Below are positions 16,778 through 23,686 of a DNA stretch of 64,000 bases, one piece after another (position 1 is the first letter of the stretch; each line of letters starts with the position of its first letter). The notes beneath the pieces were generated by a model that had not been told where the DNA came from, did no database searches, and saw only the letters and a list, made by a program, of their open reading frames with translations. The position numbers and the translations under genes are program-made. This DNA comes from Microbacterium sp. zg-B96 (GTDB taxonomy: Bacteria; Actinomycetota; Actinomycetes; Actinomycetales; Microbacteriaceae), in the NCBI RefSeq assembly GCF_030246865.1, contig NZ_CP126738.1:1302001-1366000 (forward strand), read 5' to 3'.

Positions 16778-16783
16778 CATGCT
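16778..16783 (+). promoter_or_regulatory. Possible -10 element for coaE (leaderless)
   Basis: CATGCT, 6 bases before the coaE ATG; the first base deviates from TANNNT. Confidence 0.35.
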
Positions 16784-16789
16784 CGAAAC

Positions 16790-17434
16790 ATGCCGCTCAT
16801 CGCACTCACCGGCGGAATCGCGTCGGGCAAGTCGACCATCGCCCACCGTCTCGCCGAGCACGGCGCGACCGTGGTCGATGCGGACCGCATCGTCCGAGAG
16901 GTGCAGTCGCCCGGTTCGCCGGTGCTTGCCGACATCGCCGCCGCGTTCGGCGCCGACATGCTCACGCCGGACGGCGCGCTGGACCGCGCCCGGCTGGCAT
17001 CCGTCGTCTTCGGTGACGACGACGCGATCGCCCGGCTGAACGCGATCGTGCACCCCGCGGTGCGGGCGGAATCGGCCCGTCGTTTCGCCGAGGCGCTGCG
17101 AGCCGATCCCGACGCCGTGATCGTCTACGACGTCCCGTTGCTGGTCGAGGCCAGGGTGGACGATCCCTGGGATCTGATCGTCGTCGCACACGCGCCGGCG
17201 ACGCTGCGCACGCGACGTCTGGTGGAGTTACGCGGGATGACCGAGGCCGACGCGCAGGCGCGAATCGCCTCGCAGGTGCCCGACGAGCGGCGATTGGCGA
17301 TAGCCGACGTCGTGGTGGACACGTCCGGGACACTCGCATCCACCCTGGCGCAGACCGATGCCCTGTGGGAGACCGTGACCCACCTGCAGGGCGGTGCGGC
17401 CAGCCGCAACGGGGCAGGCCCGCAGGAACGATAA
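16790..17434 (+). CDS. coaE: Dephospho-CoA kinase
   Basis: 214 aa. The P-loop GGIASGKST (8-16) is followed by the CoaE signatures VDADRIVREV and HPAVRAE and the lid region; the end VVDTSGTLASTLAQTDALW matches the family. It phosphorylates the ribose 3' hydroxyl of dephospho-CoA, the last step of CoA synthesis, in the cytosol. I use the ATG at 16790; the open frame to 16499 overlaps rpsA. Length is normal for the single-domain form; some actinobacteria fuse it to a GrpB-like domain, absent here. Confidence 0.95.
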   Translation: MPLIALTGGIASGKSTIAHRLAEHGATVVDADRIVREVQSPGSPVLADIAAAFGADMLTPDGALDRARLASVVFGDDDAIARLNAIVHPAVRAESARRFAEALRADPDAVIVYDVPLLVEARVDDPWDLIVVAHAPATLRTRRLVELRGMTEADAQARIASQVPDERRLAIADVVVDTSGTLASTLAQTDALWETVTHLQGGAASRNGAGPQER

Positions 17435-17437
17435 CGT
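17432..17437 (+). promoter_or_regulatory. -10 element for the histidine kinase (leaderless)
   Basis: TAACGT, 6 bases before the ATG at 17444; it begins immediately beside the coaE stop codon. Confidence 0.5.
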
Positions 17438-17443
17438 CGAGAC

Positions 17444-19159
17444 ATGCAGTCGCTCCCCTCCCCGACGCGCGGCGTGCGCACTCGCTCCACGCGGTGGCCC
17501 CGGCTGGACGCCGCGTTCGCCGACCGAGCGGAGATGCGCAGTGCCGCGCTGAGTCAGCTGGTGCTGGCCGGCGTGGTGCTCGTTCTCACCTTCCTGATGT
17601 TCCACCACGGATTCACCGGCAACGTGCCGCTGTTCTTCGCCGGCGTCGTGATCGTCTTCGTGCTCACCGCGGTCGCGATCGCTGCGCCCTGGAGCAGGGT
17701 CCCGCTCGCATGGACCGCCGTCGTTCCGGTGGGCGACATCATCGCGATCTCGCTGATGCGCTTCGCCGACCCCGCAGCCGGCACCGGTATGCTCTTCGCG
17801 TTCCCCGTGCTGTGGCTGTCGGCGAGTTTCGGCCTTGCCGGGTTCGCCGGAGGGGTGAGCATGGCAGTCGTCGGCTTCTCGGCATCGGTCGCGGTGGAAC
17901 CGCGTCAGTTCACCAACTTCGGTGTCTTCCTCCTGCCGGTCATGCTCATCGCGATCGGGGCGACGGCGTACACCGGTGCGCGGCGGGCCGCTGCGCAACG
18001 ACGCCTGCTGCGCAGGCAGGCCGAGATCCTCGCCCAGGCGCTGGAACGGTCGCGCCACCAGGAGCAGCTGCTGTCAGAGGTGCTGGACACCGCCGACCTC
18101 GGCGTGCTGCACATCGAACACGGCGGTGCCATCTCGATCCTGAACGACGGCGAGGGGCACCTGCAGCACCTCCTGACCGACCCCGACGGCGCAGCGCCGA
18201 CGGCGTACGAAAGAGACGGCAGGACACGCATCTCCGCCGACCAGCTTCCCCTGGCACGGGCGCTGCGCGGCGAGGAGTTCGACGATGAGCGGGTGTGGAT
18301 CGAGCCGGTCGCGGGGGAGCGGCGCGCACTGAGCGTCACCGTCCACCGGCTGGCAAATACAGACTCGGAATCCCACGCCGGTGCGGTGGTGGTCTGCCGA
18401 GAGGTCACGGCGGAGATGTCGGCGCTGCAGGCGCGCGACCTGCTCGTCTCGTCGGTATCCCACGAACTGCGCACGCCACTGACCTCGATCATCGGGCACA
18501 TCGAGCTGGCGCTGGACTCCCCGGGCCTACCGCCGAGCGCGGCATCGAGCCTCGCGATCGCCGACCGCAACGCCGACCGCCTGCTGGCCCTCGTCGGCGA
18601 CGTGCTTGCCGCGTCGAGCCATGCCGCCACGCTGCCGATGACGCCGGAGGATGTGGACGTGCTGGAGATCGTCAAGGCCTCTGCGCAGTCGATCGTGACA
18701 GGGGACGGCAGCCGGAACGTCACGATCGACCTGTCGCGGGCCATGCCTGCGCGCGGCTACGTCGATCCGCTGCGGCTGCGCCAGGTCGTCGACAACCTGC
18801 TGTCGAACGCGATCAAATACAACCGCGAAGGCGGCCGCGTGTCGTTGATGACGGCGACACGCGGGCGAAAGACCCTCATCCTCGTCGAGGACACCGGTGT
18901 GGGTCTGGACGAGGAGGACCTCGTGAATGTCTTCCAGCGCTACTACCGCGGTGCTGCCGTGCGGCGGGCAGGGGTGGAAGGCAGCGGTCTGGGGTTGTCG
19001 ATCAGCCGTGACATTGTGCGCCGCCTCGGTGGCGACATCTACGTGAACAGCACGCTGGGCGTCGGCTCGACCTTCACCGTGTCGATTCCGGCGGTGCGTC
19101 CGGGGGTCGCGACCCAGACCGCGGCGGATGCCGCGCGCGGTACGGGGGCCCTGACATGA
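17444..19159 (+). CDS. Membrane sensor histidine kinase with PAS-like domain
   Basis: 571 aa. Five to six helices (about 35-180) form a membrane sensor, then a short coiled segment, a PAS-like domain (about 205-320), a HisKA domain with SHELRTPLTSIIGHIE near residue 345, and a HATPase_c domain with NLLSNAIKYN (N box), DTGVGL (G1) and GSGLGLSI (G2). All catalytic boxes look intact. Its stop overlaps the next start as ATGA, coupling it to a membrane protein with a degenerate GGDEF-like region. The convergent gene at 20319 encodes a lone receiver domain, its likely partner. Confidence 0.93.
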   Translation: MQSLPSPTRGVRTRSTRWPRLDAAFADRAEMRSAALSQLVLAGVVLVLTFLMFHHGFTGNVPLFFAGVVIVFVLTAVAIAAPWSRVPLAWTAVVPVGDIIAISLMRFADPAAGTGMLFAFPVLWLSASFGLAGFAGGVSMAVVGFSASVAVEPRQFTNFGVFLLPVMLIAIGATAYTGARRAAAQRRLLRRQAEILAQALERSRHQEQLLSEVLDTADLGVLHIEHGGAISILNDGEGHLQHLLTDPDGAAPTAYERDGRTRISADQLPLARALRGEEFDDERVWIEPVAGERRALSVTVHRLANTDSESHAGAVVVCREVTAEMSALQARDLLVSSVSHELRTPLTSIIGHIELALDSPGLPPSAASSLAIADRNADRLLALVGDVLAASSHAATLPMTPEDVDVLEIVKASAQSIVTGDGSRNVTIDLSRAMPARGYVDPLRLRQVVDNLLSNAIKYNREGGRVSLMTATRGRKTLILVEDTGVGLDEEDLVNVFQRYYRGAAVRRAGVEGSGLGLSISRDIVRRLGGDIYVNSTLGVGSTFTVSIPAVRPGVATQTAADAARGTGALT

Positions 19160-20322
19160 CCGCCGAGGGGTACCTCGCAGCCATCACCGCGCTGGTGGTG
19201 ATCGTCTGCGGCGTCTTGTTCATCGCTGAGACCTTCCTGCGCCGTGATGACGCCGCCGGTCGGCTGTGGGCACTGGGCTTCCTCAGCGCCATGCTGACGA
19301 CACTGAGCTACCTCGTGTGGGCGAGCGACCCCGGCGCGGTGTGGGCGGTCGCGGCGGGCAACGGTACATTCGTGTCCGCCACGGGCTTCATGTGGCTGGG
19401 ATGCCGTCGCTTCAACGAGCGCTCCATGCGGATACCGGCCGTGCTCGTGGCCGCAGCCTCGGTCGCCGCGATTGTGAGCGTCATCGTCGCCGGCCCCGAC
19501 GGCGGGGGGTGGGCGGGCGCGCTGTGGATGTTCACGCCGCTGTGCCTGTTCGCGATGGCTGCCGCCGTGGAGACACGCCGGGGATCGATGCGGCGGGCCA
19601 CCAACGCGACCATGCTGACGCTGGTGTTCGCGTTGCAGTCGGCGTTCTACTTGGGTCGCATCATCGTGTTCGTCGCCGCCGGGCCGGAAAGTCCGGTGTT
19701 CAGCGTCTGGCTCGGCACGGTGCCGGCCTCATCGCTGACCGTCATCCTGATGATCACGTCGGTGGTCGCGACCTCGGTACTTCGCGCCACCCGCACGGGT
19801 CTTCGCGGCCGCACGCTCCTGCCCGCGGACGGCGGATCGCTGCGGGACATCCAGCCGGCCGCGGTGTTCGCCCGCACCCTCGACGAGGTCGTGAAGGCCG
19901 CGCGCCGACACGGTGATCACGTGGCGGTGCTGGTCATCCGGCTGGAGGAGCTGGAGTACATCGCGACCGCGTTCGGGCTCGAACTGGCCGACCAGTTGAT
20001 CGCGGCGGGCCGCGACGCCGTGCGCAGGGGCGCCCCGCCCCTGGCCGTCGTGGGCGACGACGGCGACGAACGCCTCGCGGTGATCGCCACCGTGCGCTCC
20101 GCCGGCGAGGCTCGGCGCCTGGGCATGACCTTGTACCGCGAACTGTTCGACGCGTTCAACGCCGTCAGCGGCGGCGTGCTGCCCTCGCTGGGCGTCGGGG
20201 TCTCGGTGACTTCGGCGAGTCGGCAGGACCCGGACGCGCTCCTGCAGGATGCCAGGACGGCGGCGGCCAGAGCGGCATCCAGCGCGGCGTCCGCCGTGCT
20301 CGTGGCGGACGCGAGCGCCTAG
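19156..20322 (+). CDS. Membrane protein with degenerate GGDEF-like domain
   Basis: 388 aa. Seven or so helices (about 5-215) resemble a small membrane sensor; the cytoplasmic part (about 240-385) follows a diguanylate cyclase layout: VLVIRLEELEYIATAFG (helix with Asn/Asp positions changed), then VVGDDGDERLAVIA where GGDEF should be, then a repeat of small helices at the end. The signature is GDDGDE, so cyclase activity is doubtful and a regulatory or binding role is more likely. It overlaps the histidine kinase by 4 bases and shares a CTAG at its stop with the convergent response regulator. Confidence 0.75.
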   Translation: MTAEGYLAAITALVVIVCGVLFIAETFLRRDDAAGRLWALGFLSAMLTTLSYLVWASDPGAVWAVAAGNGTFVSATGFMWLGCRRFNERSMRIPAVLVAAASVAAIVSVIVAGPDGGGWAGALWMFTPLCLFAMAAAVETRRGSMRRATNATMLTLVFALQSAFYLGRIIVFVAAGPESPVFSVWLGTVPASSLTVILMITSVVATSVLRATRTGLRGRTLLPADGGSLRDIQPAAVFARTLDEVVKAARRHGDHVAVLVIRLEELEYIATAFGLELADQLIAAGRDAVRRGAPPLAVVGDDGDERLAVIATVRSAGEARRLGMTLYRELFDAFNAVSGGVLPSLGVGVSVTSASRQDPDALLQDARTAAARAASSAASAVLVADASA

Positions 20323-20690
20323 CTGGCGCCGCGCCGGTCGGGCACCATCTCGAGCCGCGCGCGCAGTTCGCGCGGTCGGAAAGGCTTGCCCAGGTACTCG
20401 TCCGCTCCGGCGAGCCGGCCGCGCTCGGCATCCGACTCCTCGACGAAGGCCGAGATCATGATGACGTACGTGTCGCTGACGGCCCGGATCCGCCGGGCTG
20501 CTTCGAACCCGTCGATCCCCGGCACGTTGACGTCGAGCGTGGTGAGGACGGGGTTGTGCATGCTGACCAGTTCCACGGCGTCCAGCCCGTTGGCGGTCTC
20601 GAAGACCTCGTAGCCGGCGCCCGAGAGCACGGTCGTGATGAGCGACCGAATGTCTTCTTCGTCCTCGAGTACCACTGCCGTCCGATGCAC
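20319..20690 (-). CDS. Single-domain response regulator
   Basis: 123 aa from the GTG at 20690. A CheY-like receiver: acidic pair EDEED near the N terminus, phospho-acceptor Asp in TTLDVNVPGIDGF, switch Ser in MISAF, and the Lys of LGKPF. No output domain follows, so it must act through protein contact. The longer frame to 20792 is not family-like. It is convergent with the kinase/GGDEF pair, and both stop codons share the palindrome CTAG at 20319-20322. Pairing with the kinase is inferred from position. Confidence 0.88.
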   Translation of the reverse strand: MHRTAVVLEDEEDIRSLITTVLSGAGYEVFETANGLDAVELVSMHNPVLTTLDVNVPGIDGFEAARRIRAVSDTYVIMISAFVEESDAERGRLAGADEYLGKPFRPRELRARLEMVPDRRGAS

Positions 20691-20713
20691 GCTCTCGCCT
20701 CGCTCTCGCGGCC

Positions 20714-20719
20714 ATCGTA
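20714..20719 (-). promoter_or_regulatory. -10 element for the response regulator
   Basis: TACGAT on the minus strand, about 24 bases before the GTG at 20690; the short leader carries GAGGCGAGA. Confidence 0.4.
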
Positions 20720-20815
20720 CGCGAGCGGGGGGTGCTGACCGGTCAGGCTTGACGTGATCAACCTCCGGGCGGTATGCCGGAGGCGAACGCACGGCCCGCT
20801 GTCGGGAGTGCCGCT

Positions 20816-20821
20816 TACGCT
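20816..20821 (+). promoter_or_regulatory. -10 element for uvrB (leaderless)
   Basis: TACGCT, 6 bases before the ATG at 20828. No LexA-type SOS box was seen in the 110 bases upstream. Confidence 0.5.
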
Positions 20822-20827
20822 GGAAGC

Positions 20828-22909
20828 ATGCAGACCACGCGCGCCGTCCGGCCCTTCGAGGTCGTGAGTGACTACACTCCCAGCGGCGACCAGCCGCAGG
20901 CCATCGCCGAACTCACCGCCCGCATCAACGCCGGCGAGACCGACGTCGTACTGCTCGGTGCGACCGGCACGGGCAAGTCGGCCACGACCGCCTGGCTCAT
21001 CGAGCAGGTGCAGCGGCCGACCCTGGTGCTCGCGCACAACAAGACCCTCGCCGCGCAGCTGGCCAACGAGTTCCGCGAGCTGATGCCCCACAACGCCGTG
21101 GAGTACTTCGTCAGCTACTACGACTACTACCAGCCCGAGGCGTACGTGCCGCAGACGGACACCTTCATCGAGAAGGACTCGTCGATCAACGCCGAGGTCG
21201 AGCGATTGCGCCACTCCACGACCAACTCGCTGCTGAGCAGGCGTGACGTCGTGGTCGTCTCGACGGTCTCCTGCATCTACGGCCTGGGTTCTCCCGAGGA
21301 GTATCTGCGGGCGATGGTGGCGCTGCAGGTGGGGGAGCGGTACGACCGCGACGCGCTCATCCGCAAGCTGATCGCGATGCAGTACAACCGCAACGACGTC
21401 GATTTCTCCCGCGGCAACTTCCGCGTGCGCGGCGACACGATCGAGATCATCCCCGTCTACGAGGAGTACGCGATCCGCATCGAGCTGTTCGGCGACGAGA
21501 TCGAAGCGCTGTACATGCTGCACCCGCTCACCGGGGACATCGTGCAGAAGATGGAGAGCGTCCCGATCTTCCCTGCTTCCCACTACGTTGCCGGTGCCGA
21601 CACCGTGCAGCGGGCGATCGGCACGATCGAGCACGAGCTCGCCGAGCGACTCAAGGAGCTGGAGGGGCAGGGCAAGCTGCTCGAGGCGCAGCGGCTGCGC
21701 ATGCGCACCACCTTCGACCTCGAGATGCTGCAGCAGCTCGGGTTCTGCTCCGGGATCGAGAACTACTCGCGCCACCTGGACGGGCGGATGCCGGGGGATC
21801 CTCCCCACACGCTGCTGGACTTCTTCCCCGACGACTTCCTGATGGTCATCGACGAGTCCCACGTCGCGGTGCCGCAGATCGGCGCCATGTACGAGGGCGA
21901 CGCGTCGCGCAAGCGCACGCTCGTCGACCACGGCTTCCGGTTGCCCAGCGCGATGGACAACCGGCCGCTGCGGTGGGATGAGTTCAAGGAGCGCGTCGGC
22001 CAGACCGTCTACCTCTCCGCCACCCCCGGCCGCTACGAGATGGGCATCGCCGACGGCATCGTCGAGCAGATCATCCGCCCCACCGGGCTGGTCGACCCGC
22101 AGATCATCGTGAAGCCCTCGAAGGGACAGATCGATGACCTGCTGGAGCAGATCCGGGTGCGGGCCGCGCGCGATGAGCGGGTGCTGGTGACCACCCTCAC
22201 CAAGAAGATGGCGGAGGAGCTCACCGACTTCCTCAGCGAGCACGGAGTGCGCGTGCGGTACCTGCACTCCGACGTCGATACGCTGCGCCGGGTCGAACTG
22301 CTGAGCGAGCTGCGGGCGGGCGTGTACGACGTGCTGGTGGGCATCAACCTGCTCCGCGAGGGGCTCGACCTGCCGGAGGTGTCACTCGTGGCGATCCTCG
22401 ATGCCGACAAGGAGGGGTTCCTGAGGTCGGGCACCTCCCTCATCCAGACCATCGGTCGCGCGGCGCGCAACGTCTCCGGCGAGGTGCACATGTACGCCGA
22501 CAACATGACCGACTCCATGCGCAAGGCGATCGACGAGACCGACCGGCGCCGTGAGAAGCAGGTCGCCTACAACCTCGAGCACGGGATCGATCCGCAGCCG
22601 CTGCGCAAGCGCATCGCCGACATCACCGATGTGCTCAACCGTGAGGCATCCGACACCCAGGAACTGCTCTCGAAGCGGTCCAGGGGCGCGCTGAAGAGCG
22701 GCAAGGGCAAGAGCCCCACCCCGCAGCTGCGCCGGGAGGGCATCGCCGCCGAAGGCGCGATGCAGCTGGAGTCCACGATCGAGGACCTCTCCAACCAGAT
22801 GCTCGCAGCGGCAGCCGAGCTGAAGTTCGAGCTGGCTGCGCGGTTGCGCGACGAGGTGCAGGACATGAAGAAGGAACTGCGCGCCATGGAGCGCGCCGGC
22901 CACGCCTGA
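20828..22909 (+). CDS. uvrB: Excinuclease ABC subunit B
   Basis: 693 aa. Helicase-like damage-verification subunit of nucleotide excision repair. Visible: Walker A GATGTGKS near residue 40, the beta-hairpin [16 protein letters not shown] box DESH, helicase motif [11 protein letters not shown], and a C-terminal UVR domain (about 650-690, [20 protein letters not shown] read in part) that binds UvrC. Start at ATG 20828 is supported by the adjacent -10 element; the frame is open to 20774. uvrA and uvrC follow within 4 kb, separated only by the OhrR-like pair. Confidence 0.97.
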   Translation: MQTTRAVRPFEVVSDYTPSGDQPQAIAELTARINAGETDVVLLGATGTGKSATTAWLIEQVQRPTLVLAHNKTLAAQLANEFRELMPHNAVEYFVSYYDYYQPEAYVPQTDTFIEKDSSINAEVERLRHSTTNSLLSRRDVVVVSTVSCIYGLGSPEEYLRAMVALQVGERYDRDALIRKLIAMQYNRNDVDFSRGNFRVRGDTIEIIPVYEEYAIRIELFGDEIEALYMLHPLTGDIVQKMESVPIFPASHYVAGADTVQRAIGTIEHELAERLKELEGQGKLLEAQRLRMRTTFDLEMLQQLGFCSGIENYSRHLDGRMPGDPPHTLLDFFPDDFLMVIDESHVAVPQIGAMYEGDASRKRTLVDHGFRLPSAMDNRPLRWDEFKERVGQTVYLSATPGRYEMGIADGIVEQIIRPTGLVDPQIIVKPSKGQIDDLLEQIRVRAARDERVLVTTLTKKMAEELTDFLSEHGVRVRYLHSDVDTLRRVELLSELRAGVYDVLVGINLLREGLDLPEVSLVAILDADKEGFLRSGTSLIQTIGRAARNVSGEVHMYADNMTDSMRKAIDETDRRREKQVAYNLEHGIDPQPLRKRIADITDVLNREASDTQELLSKRSRGALKSGKGKSPTPQLRREGIAAEGAMQLESTIEDLSNQMLAAAAELKFELAARLRDEVQDMKKELRAMERAGHA

Positions 22910-22920
22910 TCGCGTCCCCG

Positions 22921-23157
22921 TCAGGGGCAGGTCATGAGGGGCTTGGGGCCGCTCCGGTCGAACGTGTGCTGCGACATCGGGTGACCGCACAGCGGGCACG
23001 CGCGCTCGGTGCGCGACGGTTCGGGGTCCACGTCGTAGGGACCGACCGACGCGGGGCCGGCGACCTTGATCAGACGCGAGTTGAGGTACGCGTACCACCC
23101 GCCGGCTTCACGCACACGCTCGCGCAGGGGAGGCCGCTCCGGGTTGCTTTGCGTCAT
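22921..23157 (-). CDS. 78-aa CxxC protein divergent from the OhrR-like regulator
   Basis: 78 aa from the ATG at 23157, supported by TACACT 7 bases upstream; the frame is open to 23316 but that would overlap the divergent gene. The N terminus has PLRERVREAGGWYAYLNSR; the C terminus holds CPLCGHP, a His (SQHTFD) and a final CP, giving three Cys and two His that could bind zinc. Not a member of the Ohr peroxidase family, although its neighbour is OhrR-like. No function recognised; a redox-linked role is only suggested by the shared control region. Confidence 0.75.
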   Translation of the reverse strand: MTQSNPERPPLRERVREAGGWYAYLNSRLIKVAGPASVGPYDVDPEPSRTERACPLCGHPMSQHTFDRSGPKPLMTCP

Positions 23158-23179
23158 GATCATTAGTGTACAAAGCAAC
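23143..23179. promoter_or_regulatory. Candidate OhrR-like operator: 9-bp inverted repeat GTTGCTTTG / CAAAGCAAC
   Basis: GTTGCTTTG at 23143-23151 and its perfect reverse complement CAAAGCAAC at 23171-23179, 28 bases centre to centre. It covers the -10 and start of the CxxC gene and abuts the -10 of the OhrR-like gene, so one bound protein could block both promoters. Confidence 0.5.
23165..23170 (-). promoter_or_regulatory. -10 element for the CxxC gene (leaderless)
   Basis: TACACT on the minus strand, 7 bases before the ATG at 23157. Confidence 0.45.
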
Positions 23180-23183
23180 TCGG

Positions 23184-23189
23184 TAGACT
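23184..23189 (+). promoter_or_regulatory. -10 element for the OhrR-like gene (leaderless)
   Basis: TAGACT, 7 bases before the ATG at 23197; the divergent -10 lies 13 bases away. Confidence 0.5.
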
Positions 23190-23196
23190 GCACCGC

Positions 23197-23634
23197 ATGG
23201 ACGTCGGCACAGACCCGCTGAAGCTCGAGAACCAGCTGTGCTTCGCGATGGTCACCGCGGCGCGCAACGTCATCGCGATCTACCGGCCGGTGCTCGAGCC
23301 CCTCGGTCTCACCCACCCGCAGTACCTCGTGCTGCTCGCGCTGTGGGAGAGCGCACCGCAGTCGCTGGGGGAGCTGGCCGACCAGCTGGCGATGGAACCG
23401 GCGACGCTGTCGCCCATCGTCAAACGGCTGGAGGCGCAGGGGCGGGTGAGCCGCACGCGCCGCCGCGACGACGAGCGGGTGCTCGACATCGCGCTCACCG
23501 ATGCCGGCCGCGCGCTGCGCACCGACGCGCTGCGCGTCCCCGAGCAGATCATGGCGCGGGCGGGGATGGATGCCGCGCAGCTCACGGCACTGCGCGACGG
23601 CCTGGCCCCCTTCGCGGCGGCCGGGCGGGGCTGA
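23197..23634 (+). CDS. MarR-family regulator of the OhrR type (one-Cys)
   Basis: 145 aa. The N terminus KLENQLCFAM places its only Cys at residue 15, the peroxide-sensing position of OhrR, with Tyr29 also kept; the second Tyr contact (position 40 in Bacillus OhrR) is His here. The winged-helix region (about 55-100) is normal: LADQLAMEPATLSPIVKRLE and RRRDDERVL. In known OhrR, oxidation of Cys15 by organic hydroperoxide releases DNA. No ohr gene is adjacent; the divergent gene is the CxxC protein, the most likely target together with itself. Confidence 0.88.
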   Translation: MDVGTDPLKLENQLCFAMVTAARNVIAIYRPVLEPLGLTHPQYLVLLALWESAPQSLGELADQLAMEPATLSPIVKRLEAQGRVSRTRRRDDERVLDIALTDAGRALRTDALRVPEQIMARAGMDAAQLTALRDGLAPFAAAGRG

Positions 23635-23674
23635 GGCTTCCAGGGGTTTCCGAGCCGGTGTCCGAGGCCCGACC

Positions 23675-23680
23675 TAGACT
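23675..23680 (+). promoter_or_regulatory. -10 element for uvrA (leaderless)
   Basis: TAGACT, 6 bases before the GTG at 23687 but only 3 before the ATG at 23684, which favours the GTG as start. Confidence 0.5.
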
Positions 23681-23686
23681 TGGATG

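Noticed and set aside
20720..20827. SOS (LexA) box upstream of uvrB; same for uvrA (23635-23680)
   Set aside because: No GAAC-N-GTTC type palindrome was found in either region.
23684..23686. ATG at 23684 as the uvrA start
   Set aside because: Only 3 bases from the -10 hexamer; the GTG at 23687 fits the 6-base leaderless rule seen in neighbouring genes. The difference is one residue.
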